Below, piece after piece: positions 26,552 through 35,541 of a stretch of 36,624 bases of DNA; position 1 is the first letter of the stretch; each line of letters begins with the position of its first letter. Origin of the DNA: Thaumarchaeota archaeon UBA223. Its GTDB lineage: Archaea > Thermoproteota > Nitrososphaeria > Nitrososphaerales > UBA57. The notes under the pieces were generated by a model. The model was not told the origin of the DNA, ran no database searches, and worked only from the letters and a program-made list of their open reading frames with translations. The position numbers and the translations under genes were made by a program. The stretch is taken from assembly GCA_002495905.1 (NCBI GenBank), contig DAHJ01000025.1, positions 118,537 through 155,160 on the forward strand, written 5' to 3'.

Positions 26552-27867
26552 TTAGACTTTAATAATTTACTGATATTGCGATCATAGGTAGTAATAGTAT
26601 TTTCGAATCTCTTTAGTTCATCTTCGCTTATTTTGAATTCAGACCATAAATCAAGTTCTCGAATATATTCTTTAAAACGATCATATCCAGGTTTCACAGT
26701 TTCTACAATATTTTCTAATTTTGCGCCACCAAGTAACAATAATACATCCAAACGATCAGAATTTTCTTTGACCGGAACTATTTGAATAAGTGATTCTTTC
26801 AAAGAAGGAAAACGTTTTCTATTCCAGGCATTATAGTCGTCTTCTAGACGCTTAGCAGAGATAGAATTAAGAACGTTTTCAGGAACACGAATTACAGCAA
26901 TACTAAGGATTATAGACTCGTATTGAAAAGGAGAGAGAGGGAAATATGCCGCATCGTCTAACATATTTTTTAGATTATCATATATTTCATAACTTCTTCC
27001 GTAAACATAAACAGGCGAAAAAGCTAAGACTTTTAATGATTTGGCCATCTTTCCAAGACTGTTTATTGCATGTCCGTTACTTGTTAACAAATTAAGAATC
27101 CTAGGAACTAAAACATCGTATCCTAATTTTTTACCTGAACGGTCAATACCAATCATTTTGTTAAGTGCATTACCTTGAAGAACTATAAGCATGTCACCAG
27201 ATGTTTTTTGATTTCTTACAAGACGAGAAATACCACAAAATGCATTAAATTGTACTTGATCGGTATCATTATTAGAAGGAAGAGAAGTGAGTACTATACG
27301 TGAAGATTTAGGATTAATGTTTTTAATTTTTTTAATAAGTGGAAGAGTAAGACCCGATACAAGTGTTTCTCCGATTGAACCTGTAATTATTGCAGTTTGT
27401 TCGTCAATGTTATTATTAATACCAACACGACGGATTTTATCTTCAAACTTATCAAATTCTGAAAAAGTATCTTCAAATTCACTCCAAGTATTAGTATTAG
27501 AATCATAATCATTGTCAATCAAATAATAATTTGATGCATAGGAATTTAGTTCATCAGAATCAAAAGTATTTTTTTCAGAATCAACATAATCAACCAATAA
27601 ATGATTTAATCTCTCTGGATGAATAGAATTCTTAAATGAAAGAAGTGTTTGGGAACCAAAATCGCCAATACCAAAATTAATTACTTTATGATGATTTTTG
27701 ACTTTAATTGAGTTTAGATTATCAATTAGATATGAAAGTTCTTTTTTAAAATTAATTAACGGAAGATTACATGTAGCACATTCCTCTAAACCACGGACGT
27801 TTTTATGTCCATCAGGACATAAAATAAATGAACTATAAGAAACTTTTTTTGAGGTAGCGCGAGCCAT
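26548..27867 (-). CDS. Divergent tubulin/FtsZ-superfamily protein with N-terminal zinc ribbon
   Basis: About 439 residues from the ATG at 27867; an ATG five codons upstream (27882) is possible, but a TATA-like stretch fits the shorter, leaderless start. The N-terminus has a zinc ribbon: Cys17, His21, Cys30, Cys33. A Rossmann-like domain follows with KVINFGIGDFGSQTL (about 61-75) in the place of the tubulin T1 loop, IITGSIGETLVSGLTLPL (about 157-174) in the place of the T4 GGGTGSG loop, then TSLPSNNDTDQVQFNAFCG and GDMLIVLQGNAL, which resemble the segment of tubulins that contacts the nucleotide. T4 glycines are mostly lost and the T7 NxDxxD/E is not seen. I infer a tubulin-like fold with little or no GTPase activity, perhaps a regulatory partner of the 899-residue homologue. 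Not assignable to a named family by eye. Confidence 0.65.
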   Translation of the reverse strand: MARATSKKVSYSSFILCPDGHKNVRGLEECATCNLPLINFKKELSYLIDNLNSIKVKNHHKVINFGIGDFGSQTLLSFKNSIHPERLNHLLVDYVDSEKNTFDSDELNSYASNYYLIDNDYDSNTNTWSEFEDTFSEFDKFEDKIRRVGINNNIDEQTAIITGSIGETLVSGLTLPLIKKIKNINPKSSRIVLTSLPSNNDTDQVQFNAFCGISRLVRNQKTSGDMLIVLQGNALNKMIGIDRSGKKLGYDVLVPRILNLLTSNGHAINSLGKMAKSLKVLAFSPVYVYGRSYEIYDNLKNMLDDAAYFPLSPFQYESIILSIAVIRVPENVLNSISAKRLEDDYNAWNRKRFPSLKESLIQIVPVKENSDRLDVLLLLGGAKLENIVETVKPGYDRFKEYIRELDLWSEFKISEDELKRFENTITTYDRNISKLLKSN

Positions 27868-27924
27868 TGTAATATATATCATATAACAGAAATAAAAATA
27901 ATTGGGTCATATAGACACAATTCC

Positions 27925-27933
27925 TATAAATAA
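27925..27933 (+). promoter_or_regulatory. TATA box of the PH/GRAM-like gene
   Basis: TATAAATAA is centred about 22 to 25 bases ahead of the paired ATG codons at 27950 and 27953, a good leaderless archaeal promoter. It sits in a 67- to 82-base divergent region shared with the zinc-ribbon tubulin homologue, so the two genes may be coregulated. Confidence 0.6.
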
Positions 27934-27949
27934 TTAATAATAATAAGTT

Positions 27950-28933
27950 ATGATGAAACGACAAGATAGAGATATTGAATATCAATCAGTAATATTAGAA
28001 AAAGATAATAAAGATATAAAGGGTCGTCTAAGAGTATCTGGAGATAGAATAATATTTCAAAAGAAAGTCGGATTAATATCAAAAAAGTTTGAAACTGAAT
28101 TTCAAACAACTATAGAATCAATTAAGAGAATTGATAAAGAAGGATATTCAAAAATTTTAATCACAGACACGAATACAGATATTACAACAAATTTAGTTTT
28201 AGATACTCCAGTTGAAGCAAACGAGATTTGTGAGACAATTAAAAATCAGATAGATAAAATAATGCATGATATTGAAGAAAAAGAACAGGATCAAAAAGAT
28301 AATATAATTAATCAAGCAAATTATTCCACTTACATTTTTGATGTTACATTCAAATTATGGACAACAGTAAATTTGTTATTCGTAATAATGAGGGATACTA
28401 TAAATAATAATTGGGATGAAGTAGATCAAAAGATAGAAGAATTTAAAGAAGCAGCAAGCGAATTAGAAAGTAATAAAATCAACATGGGAAGTGATGTTAA
28501 GAACATTGTGTCATCAATAAAAAGTAGAGATGACATAACAATAATTAATTCAATCAAGAATATAATTAGAACGCTAGGTGAGTCATTACAGACTCCTGTT
28601 CCATATAACGAATGGAGAGAAATTGAAACAGAAACAAAACCAAGTTGGGGAAATTTACAATTTTTTTATCTTTTTGCAGTTGCCATATTTGAATCATATT
28701 ACTTTGAAATTATGGAAATGGAAGAAGAAAAGAAAGTATCAAAAGCAAATGTAATTAAATACATACCTATCGTAAATGGTCATTTTTCAGAGCAATTATT
28801 TGACAAGACGAAATATTCTACAAAAACGCTTAGAGAAAGGAACGATACAATCGAACAGTTAATCGATGAGACTACAAATAGATTACAAGATTTATTAAAA
28901 GATTCATTGAAGAAAGTAAGTTTATTGAATTAG
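27950..28933 (+). CDS. Uncharacterised protein, PH/GRAM-like N-terminus and helical C-terminus
   Basis: The 327-residue protein is not one I recognise. Residues about 10-105 alternate short strands and end in a helix (IKGRLRVSGDRIIFQKK, ISKKFETEFQTTIESIKRI, then a helix from VEANEICETIKNQIDKI), the layout of PH/GRAM-like domains that bind membranes or proteins. Residues 110-327 are mostly helical and charged, with one hydrophobic stretch (FYLFAVAIFESYYFEIME, about 243-260) that looks like a buried helix more than a membrane segment. No signal peptide. It is flanked by the two tubulin-like loci and could link them to the membrane; that is inference from position. Confidence 0.6.
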   Translation: MMKRQDRDIEYQSVILEKDNKDIKGRLRVSGDRIIFQKKVGLISKKFETEFQTTIESIKRIDKEGYSKILITDTNTDITTNLVLDTPVEANEICETIKNQIDKIMHDIEEKEQDQKDNIINQANYSTYIFDVTFKLWTTVNLLFVIMRDTINNNWDEVDQKIEEFKEAASELESNKINMGSDVKNIVSSIKSRDDITIINSIKNIIRTLGESLQTPVPYNEWREIETETKPSWGNLQFFYLFAVAIFESYYFEIMEMEEEKKVSKANVIKYIPIVNGHFSEQLFDKTKYSTKTLRERNDTIEQLIDETTNRLQDLLKDSLKKVSLLN

Positions 28934-28934
28934 A

Positions 28935-31298
28935 TCAATTATTTTTCAGTAGTGTATTATTAGAGGAATCAAAGGTAACTTTAGACTTCCCATATGCAAA
29001 GAGTTGAAGATATTGAACGGCATATTTATTTTTAACGGGCAATTGTCTTGGAATTACTTTCCCTTCAATACTAATTAATGAAGAGATTAGAGGTTCCATA
29101 TTAACATAATTTAAGATAAATTCATTCATAATAAGATATTTTTTCAGAGTAGTGGCCTCATTCTCGATAATCTTTATTCCATATTCAATATTAGATAATC
29201 TATCTGACAAATCTGTTTGCGATTTATCATCAAGGCGTCTAAGAGAAGATTCAATTTCTGAGATTAATTGTGTGTCTTTTCCCCATTGAAAATCAATAGG
29301 AACACGAGTATCATTACGTTTTTCAAATTCTTTTAATAAACGTAAAAGTTCAGCAATAACAGTATGCGTGCCTGTTTCAAGAAATTTTAATATAGACATA
29401 ACATCAGGTAAATATAAGATTCCACTATAGGTAGTTAATTGTTCGTGATGAACTTGTATTTGTTTTGCAACGTCAATAGTTTCTACATCTGTAGGATTTT
29501 GACCTAAAGACTCATTTAACGGAATTATATTATATTCATGCATTTTTAATGAACGTTGAATAAGACGTTTTAGATTTGTTATAGTTTTTTGCATTACTTG
29601 ATGATAACGTTTATGAAGTGATGCGATTGTAACTAAAAGAGTATCTAATGCTTGTCCTCCTTTACCTTGGGATATGAAGTTTTCACTAATGGAAATTGAA
29701 GTAAATTCCAGTGTGTTATCAAATTCTTTTTGTACAACAGTAACTAAGCTTTCAGCAACACGAATAGTATTTTGAGATACTTCAAGTAAATAATCATTCA
29801 GTTCATGTTGATTATTAAGAACGTTAGAAAAGGTAAGGTCGTCGTCATAGGAGAGATGGTCTGAGTTAATAGGAGGAAGATTACCAATGCCCAGTTTTTC
29901 CAATTTTATGAGCATATCTTTACATCTATCAAGTTGATCATTATGATAATTTAGAACTTTAAGGTGTAATGAATCTGTAGTATTTTCTTGAGAATTAGAC
30001 AAAATATGAATTTTTTCGAATTTCTCTTTTAATCCCGAATATGTAAGAGTGTATAAACCATCAAGAGTGATCGAAAGTTCTTCTTTGAACTCTCCAAGTG
30101 ATGTAATTTCATCATTTATATCAATGCCAGGACAGATGTATTGAATTTCTTCTAGTTGAGAATTATATGAATGAAGATTTTCAAGATAATTATTACATTG
30201 TTCTTTAACTGATTCAGTTAGTTCAGCACTCTCAGTTCGTCTAGAGAGATTTAAAGAAGACAAAGAGATAACTAAGCCCAAAGTTCCTGCAGAGATTATG
30301 GATTTAAAAGAATCAGATGAATTAAAACCAGTAGAATAATCAAAAGGAATTTGCATGGTTTGTAGAGGAATAATAAAGAATAAAGTGCCAAAAATAACTG
30401 TAAATACATAAGAGAAATTTGGCAATATACTTAATTCTACACCTCGTTCTTCCATCCATGGCCAAATTTTATCAAGTACATTGATAAAAGAAAATGAAAT
30501 AATCAAGAGAATTGGAATAAATAGTAAGACAAGACTATCAATTAAAACGAATAGATAGGAATTAAAAATATTATTTTGTAAAGAGAAGAATCCTGATAAT
30601 GATTCACTTAGTGTAAAGTCATTAAAAGATAATAACCTAGGATTAGTGTCATAAATAATTTGTGAAAAGATAGGGAGCGTAGAATCAGAAATTAGAGAAT
30701 ATATTTTTTCAGGTCGAGTATTTACATTAATAGATAATTGTTCGGCAAATCCCAATGCATTAAATGGAACAAATATGACTAAAAATGAGAATAATAAACC
30801 GACATTCTTTGATAAATCGTCAGATTTTTGAATTAAAGCATAAACAAGCATAAGAGGGATCGAGATAAAGAAATAAGATGTAAGGAATAAAGTACCTGCA
30901 GTTATACCAACGATTACAGTAAGAATATTAATTGGATTGTTGAGTGCTTTTGCCACAAATATTCCTATAATAAAGAAACTTAGTAGTAACCACCAAAACG
31001 GGATGGAAGTTTGGTAAAGAAAAGCAGGAATAAATAGGAGAAATGAAAGAGAGAAACCCGAAACTAGAGATCTGAAACCAATAACGGCAGAGAGAATTGA
31101 TATCAAGAATACGATAGGAATTGGATATAACGGGACTGTGTATAGAATAATTAAACTAAATAAAAAGATTGCAGAAGAAAATATAAATTTTTTTAGATTT
31201 TTTCGATATTGTTGTTCTCGTTCAATAGCATTATCAATATCAGAAGAAGGTCCAAATCCAACTTTATCAATCATAGATGAATTGATTAATTTAGACAA
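28935..31298 (-). CDS. Polytopic membrane protein with long helical cytoplasmic tail
   Basis: The 787-residue protein has about ten hydrophobic membrane segments in residues about 35-350 (for example FIFSSAIFLFSLIILYTV, LLSFFIIGIFVAKAL, SLVLLFIPILLIISFSF). The remaining 420 residues form a soluble, mainly helical region with heptad-like leucine spacing (SLSSLNLSRR to the end). The N-terminal 30 residues are charged and probably cytoplasmic. No transporter signature is visible. The TTG start lies 28 bases after the stop of the 899-residue tubulin homologue, so it is in the same operon. A membrane platform or receptor for the filament protein is a reasonable inference. Confidence 0.72.
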   Translation of the reverse strand: MSKLINSSMIDKVGFGPSSDIDNAIEREQQYRKNLKKFIFSSAIFLFSLIILYTVPLYPIPIVFLISILSAVIGFRSLVSGFSLSFLLFIPAFLYQTSIPFWWLLLSFFIIGIFVAKALNNPINILTVIVGITAGTLFLTSYFFISIPLMLVYALIQKSDDLSKNVGLLFSFLVIFVPFNALGFAEQLSINVNTRPEKIYSLISDSTLPIFSQIIYDTNPRLLSFNDFTLSESLSGFFSLQNNIFNSYLFVLIDSLVLLFIPILLIISFSFINVLDKIWPWMEERGVELSILPNFSYVFTVIFGTLFFIIPLQTMQIPFDYSTGFNSSDSFKSIISAGTLGLVISLSSLNLSRRTESAELTESVKEQCNNYLENLHSYNSQLEEIQYICPGIDINDEITSLGEFKEELSITLDGLYTLTYSGLKEKFEKIHILSNSQENTTDSLHLKVLNYHNDQLDRCKDMLIKLEKLGIGNLPPINSDHLSYDDDLTFSNVLNNQHELNDYLLEVSQNTIRVAESLVTVVQKEFDNTLEFTSISISENFISQGKGGQALDTLLVTIASLHKRYHQVMQKTITNLKRLIQRSLKMHEYNIIPLNESLGQNPTDVETIDVAKQIQVHHEQLTTYSGILYLPDVMSILKFLETGTHTVIAELLRLLKEFEKRNDTRVPIDFQWGKDTQLISEIESSLRRLDDKSQTDLSDRLSNIEYGIKIIENEATTLKKYLIMNEFILNYVNMEPLISSLISIEGKVIPRQLPVKNKYAVQYLQLFAYGKSKVTFDSSNNTLLKNN

Positions 31299-31326
31299 TT
31301 TTTATCTCCAATATAACAGAGAATTA

Positions 31327-34026
31327 TTAATTAGTATCCTCGATTTTAGTAGTACTTTTAAGTTCGTGATTGGAAGAAACATGAACGCCTTGTTCTAATA
31401 GATATGAATGAGAAAGTAATCTTTCTCCTTGAGTAGTTTGATTATATAATATATCCATTTCTTTGAATGTTTCTAAATTATTAATACTAGCTTTTGCAGC
31501 GATAATCAGAAATCTCATAGTCCAAGGATCAGTAGAATCAACTTCACGGATATAGATACTTTTAGAAGCATCTTGAGTTACATAGCCAGACAACATAGTT
31601 TTAGCTTCAGAGTCAAGGTCTTTGTCCCATAATCCTCTAGGACTTACAACCGTAAACCATAGATAATCAGTTCTGTATTCAGCAGTGAGTCCCAGTGTAG
31701 CAGGAATTCTGAATATACCTAAAGCACCAGAAAGATATTCCTTAAGATGTTTTCTATCAATTATTTCATTAAGCATATTTTCTTGAGTAAGAGAAGCTTC
31801 ATCTTCTAACAAGATACGTTGCATTATCTTGAGTTGTTCTCCTTCGGTTAATTCAGCAACACGGTCATAATAACCGCGATCACGCATAGATTCATTCATT
31901 TTTTCGTAATAAGAATTTTGTAGATTTGTTGCTTCGGTCAATAGTTTTCGATAAGAAGATGCCACTTCAAATTTTCTTTCAATATTTTGATAGGCAGATA
32001 ATTTCGACTGAATAGTTTTGCGTTCTTCAGTAATTGCTTCAAGTTGAGCGTCAATAATATTTAGTTCGTGTTCTAAATCATTTTCTTTGCCTTCCATGTA
32101 TTTCTTTTTTGGACCCAAAAATCCAAAGCGGATTTTTTTAGCTTGTCCACCAACTCGGCCTTTTTCTTGTTCGCGGCTACGTTTCTTGATTGTAAGGTTT
32201 TCTTCTTCAACTTTAAGTTCTTCAGTTCTTTCTGAAGTTAATCTTTTCATAACTTGACAGTCACTAAGACGTGCATCTAATGTTTTAACTTCTGTTTCAA
32301 CTGGAGACAATAAAGAAGATAGAAGTGCGAAATTAATTACAAGTTCAGGATTGCTAATTCTTTCAACTCCAACTTTCATACGTTTATGTAATTCAGTTTT
32401 TTCAGATTTATCAAGAGATTTATTAAGTTTATCTGCAAGATTACTAATATTAAGATATAATTGTAAACCTGTAAGGTAATGATCAATTAATTCTACAAGA
32501 TTAATAGTATCATTAATAATTTGGTTTTGTCGTGGAGTAAGTTTTTGTGCACTAGGTAAAGTACTACGCAAGTCTTCAGTTAACTGTTTAACTTTATCTT
32601 GTAGAGTAGTGTAGTTTTGAGATAGATTAGTGCTAAGTTCTACTAATTCTTCAGACAATGTTCGTATACGAGCTTCTACAGTACCATCAGCAGCATCTAA
32701 TCCAATTGATAAAACAGATCTGGATAAATCAGTAACTAAAGTACGAGTAGCAGTTTCAGCTCCACGAATATGCATAAGTAATTCAGCTTCCATAGATACT
32801 CCTTCTCCAAGGAAACTTTGTACGTTTTCTTCGAATCTACTTTCTTCATATGTATTTTTCTCAATAGCAAGTCCTTTGTATATAGCTTTTAATTCACCAT
32901 AGGAAGCATTCATCACATCAACAAGGCCTTTAGATTGTTCATTTCCTGAATAGATTTCCAATTTTTCTTTCCTGAGTTCGCGTAAACGGTCTAATTTGTC
33001 AAGATAAATTTTAGTTAAATCAATAAATTCAGCAACTGGATAAGAAACTTTTAGAGTAGAAATTACATTCACCCATTTACCTCCTAAATCGACATTAGAA
33101 CCAATATTACTGAACAAATCTGCCAAGTCAAAATTCAACGATTTCATAAGAATGTCAACAATTGCTTCGTCAACTAATTTACGTGCATCTAGTACACTTC
33201 CAGTTCTACTATAAGCAGGACCGAGAGACATCATAAGAAAAGCAGTAAAAGGATTTTTGTATGGCTCGCCATATTGGCTTACAATATTATGATTTAATGA
33301 TCGGTCTATAGCATATTCATGTTCAAGAAGAGAAGAATAACAAGAAGCACCTTTAGCAGGAGGATCGTCACCGCCACAAGGAAGAATAGCTAAACCAATT
33401 ATAGGAATTCCGCTACCTATTTTTTTTCTCAAGTGTCGAGCAAAATCCAGAGCAGTTCCACTACCAGAACCTCCTCCAAGACCATAAACTAAGAAAATTA
33501 TTGGTTGAATAGTTGATGTAAAAACGTGTTCTTTAAATTTATCCATATAACCGTCAACGAGTTTAAGATGATGATAATTCAATCCATAAATTGCTTTAGA
33601 TAAAGCTCGTTTTCTTCCAACGCCGCCAGCTAATGGAGGAATTTCCATTGAAGAAGAAAGCCATGGTTTGTAATTATCAGGTACTTTAGCTCCTTCACGT
33701 TCTAGAAAATCCGGATATGTTTTGATAAAATCAAACATTGATTCAGGAGTAGGAAACTTCATAGTTTTACTTTCTAGACTTATTTTATCAGAAGGAATTC
33801 CATTTGCTTTAAGATTATCAGTTAAATTTTTGTAGGCCATATCAAGGCTACGTATATCATGGTCAGCTACATCTAATGCAAGAAGTGATACTTTAATGCC
33901 ATCGTTTTTTAGAAGGGAAACCAGGTTATCTTGATTTTGGACAAATGATTCAATAACATTCGCGCCTGTTCCGCCCAGACCAACAATTTGTATAGAACTA
34001 GTATAATCAGAAGCCAAACTAATCAC
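31327..34026 (-). CDS. Tubulin/FtsZ-like GTPase with long coiled-coil insertion (tubulin-2-like)
   Basis: The 899-residue protein has the GTPase core of the tubulin superfamily: T1 loop VGLGGTGAN at residues 15-23, T4 signature GGGSGSGT at 184-191, and a T7-like NFDLAD at 298-303 holding the acidic catalytic residue position of FtsZ (NxDxxD). Between about 400 and 750 it carries a long helical region with coiled-coil character, including a basic segment KKIRFGFLGPKKKYMEGK near 620-637. A C-terminal alpha/beta domain follows (about 765-880). It resembles the 'tubulin-like' family sometimes called tubulin-2, predicted to act in membrane remodelling rather than being classical FtsZ or CetZ. The GTG start overlaps the stop of the upstream gene (TAGTG), so their translation is coupled. 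Confidence 0.85.
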   Translation of the reverse strand: MISLASDYTSSIQIVGLGGTGANVIESFVQNQDNLVSLLKNDGIKVSLLALDVADHDIRSLDMAYKNLTDNLKANGIPSDKISLESKTMKFPTPESMFDFIKTYPDFLEREGAKVPDNYKPWLSSSMEIPPLAGGVGRKRALSKAIYGLNYHHLKLVDGYMDKFKEHVFTSTIQPIIFLVYGLGGGSGSGTALDFARHLRKKIGSGIPIIGLAILPCGGDDPPAKGASCYSSLLEHEYAIDRSLNHNIVSQYGEPYKNPFTAFLMMSLGPAYSRTGSVLDARKLVDEAIVDILMKSLNFDLADLFSNIGSNVDLGGKWVNVISTLKVSYPVAEFIDLTKIYLDKLDRLRELRKEKLEIYSGNEQSKGLVDVMNASYGELKAIYKGLAIEKNTYEESRFEENVQSFLGEGVSMEAELLMHIRGAETATRTLVTDLSRSVLSIGLDAADGTVEARIRTLSEELVELSTNLSQNYTTLQDKVKQLTEDLRSTLPSAQKLTPRQNQIINDTINLVELIDHYLTGLQLYLNISNLADKLNKSLDKSEKTELHKRMKVGVERISNPELVINFALLSSLLSPVETEVKTLDARLSDCQVMKRLTSERTEELKVEEENLTIKKRSREQEKGRVGGQAKKIRFGFLGPKKKYMEGKENDLEHELNIIDAQLEAITEERKTIQSKLSAYQNIERKFEVASSYRKLLTEATNLQNSYYEKMNESMRDRGYYDRVAELTEGEQLKIMQRILLEDEASLTQENMLNEIIDRKHLKEYLSGALGIFRIPATLGLTAEYRTDYLWFTVVSPRGLWDKDLDSEAKTMLSGYVTQDASKSIYIREVDSTDPWTMRFLIIAAKASINNLETFKEMDILYNQTTQGERLLSHSYLLEQGVHVSSNHELKSTTKIEDTN

Positions 34027-34955
34027 TATACTAATTCTTTTAGCTCCTTTTTAATAGTTTCAAGATCGTCAGCAAGAGACCTATCAATTCTAGAGGCTTT
34101 AATGAGTAACAAATCCAGTTTATCAGCTTTTTCAGAAACGCTGGATGAAATATAAGAAGTAGAAGATCGAGTACGAACAAATAATAAAGCAAATACAATA
34201 GTGGTAAGACCAAGAAATGCACTAGCAATCATTAGGAAAGTAGTAGTACTAGGAGGTTCAGGATAATCAGAATCAGGTATTGTTTCAAGAAGTTGTATTG
34301 CATCGTCATATAAACCAACACTAGTAAGATATTCAGCTTCAGAAACAATTTCAAGAGCTAAAGAATTATATTTTTCTTCCATAGAAATAGAATCTAACTT
34401 TTCAATTTTAGATTGTAATAACGCATCATATGAAATAATAGTTTGATCAGTAATTGTATAAGTTCGTTCATCAAGAATTTCCATAGAATCAAGTGACATT
34501 ACAAGTAATGGAACAAGTTCAAGTGCATGAATAGTTTTACCGATGTCGACAATTTCTTTTTCAGTTATTGATTCAGGAATTTTTCCATCCAATGTAAATT
34601 GTGCAGTTCCTTCAACTGCCTTAAATGTAATAGATGGAGAACCAGGAGTCCATGTAGAAGTTTCAACACCTTCATAGTTATTATTGAGCGTCCAAAATGA
34701 ATTTCCAGATTTTTCCATACTAGTGGTTAAGAGAATATTATCAGATAATGTTGCGCCGATTTCAATTTCAAAATTAATAGTGTAACTTCCACCTGCAACT
34801 AGAAATTCGTCAGTAACATCGTTTCCATTTGGATCAAGAACTGTAAAACTAGTGATTACAGCAGGAGCTTGAGCATGTGAAACAGGTAAAGCAAAGACTG
34901 AAAGAAATAGTGAGAAAAGTATCAAGAAGAACTTTACATTAGTCATTAAGTGCAT
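34026..34955 (-). CDS. Single-pass membrane protein with signal peptide, first gene of the tubulin-like operon
   Basis: The 309-residue protein has a signal peptide (hydrophobic residues about 8-27, ending VSHAQA), an extracytoplasmic beta-rich domain (about 30-135), a helical segment with TPR-like spacing (ALEIVSEAEYLTSVGLYDDA, about 205-224), one membrane segment (TTFLMIASAFLGLTTIVFALLF, about 239-260), and a 45-residue cytoplasmic tail rich in charged residues (SVSEKADKLDLLLIKASRID) likely to form a helix. I do not recognise a named family. It overlaps the tubulin-like gene by one base, so it probably acts with it, perhaps joining the filament to the outer surface. An in-frame ATG at codon 4 could also be the start. 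Confidence 0.72.
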   Translation of the reverse strand: MHLMTNVKFFLILFSLFLSVFALPVSHAQAPAVITSFTVLDPNGNDVTDEFLVAGGSYTINFEIEIGATLSDNILLTTSMEKSGNSFWTLNNNYEGVETSTWTPGSPSITFKAVEGTAQFTLDGKIPESITEKEIVDIGKTIHALELVPLLVMSLDSMEILDERTYTITDQTIISYDALLQSKIEKLDSISMEEKYNSLALEIVSEAEYLTSVGLYDDAIQLLETIPDSDYPEPPSTTTFLMIASAFLGLTTIVFALLFVRTRSSTSYISSSVSEKADKLDLLLIKASRIDRSLADDLETIKKELKELV

Positions 34956-35025
34956 ACAAATATTATTAATTATTCAAATATATATTTTCACTAAATTTAG
35001 AGCTGGAAAAAACTATTTTTCGCAA

Positions 35026-35541
35026 TTAATGAGAAGAAAAGGCCTCATAAATTGCAGTGTTAACATCTTTTGCAACAAAAAAAGTATTGGATGAGATATT
35101 GACTTTAGAATTAATTAATAAATCGACGGCACCGCCTGTACCAGCAAGTAAGATTACTTTTTTGTTAAGATTCATAGCCATAGATAATTCAGATAAAGTG
35201 CCCCAACTTCCAGAAATTCCAATAACAACATCAGCAAGATTAACAATAAAAAAATTTCGAAGCTTACCAAATGAAGTTGGAATAATTATATCGGTAAAAG
35301 AGTTAGCGTCAGATTTATCTGATGTAGGCAGAATTCCAACAGTAATTCCGTTTGATTTTTTAGCTCCACGAGAAGCAGATTCCATTACTCCACCCATACC
35401 TCCACACAAAAGAATTCCTCTACGTTTTCCAATTTCAAATCCAATTTGTTCAGACATGGAATCAATTATATTAGAAATATTTTCATTATTTCCACAAACA
35501 GCAATCTTTTTGGATGATAATTTATCCAAGATATTTTCCAC
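35026..35541 (-). CDS. LOG/SLOG-family Rossmann protein (TIGR00725-like)
   Basis: The 171-residue protein fits the SLOG Rossmann superfamily that includes LOG phosphoribohydrolases and molybdenum-cofactor carrier-like proteins. It has KKIAVCGNNENIS at the N-terminus, RRGILLCGGMGGVMESASRGAK (GGxxGxM nucleotide-binding loop) and GISGSWGTLSELSMAM in the place of the LOG motif PGGxGTxxE. In the last the PGG is replaced by SGS while GT and Glu remain. The specific ligand is unknown. GTG start; it overlaps the end of the flavin reductase gene by 20 bases. Confidence 0.83.
   Translation of the reverse strand: MENILDKLSSKKIAVCGNNENISNIIDSMSEQIGFEIGKRRGILLCGGMGGVMESASRGAKKSNGITVGILPTSDKSDANSFTDIIIPTSFGKLRNFFIVNLADVVIGISGSWGTLSELSMAMNLNKKVILLAGTGGAVDLLINSKVNISSNTFFVAKDVNTAIYEAFSSH

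Noticed and set aside
27950..27956. Box C-like ATGATGA suggesting a C/D small RNA
   Set aside because: It is the double ATG start of a well-supported gene with a TATA box; no D box or guide spacing is seen.
31327..34026. Calling the 899-residue protein FtsZ or CetZ
   Set aside because: T1 and T4 fit the superfamily, but the length, the long coiled-coil insertion and the C-terminal domain are unlike FtsZ or CetZ.
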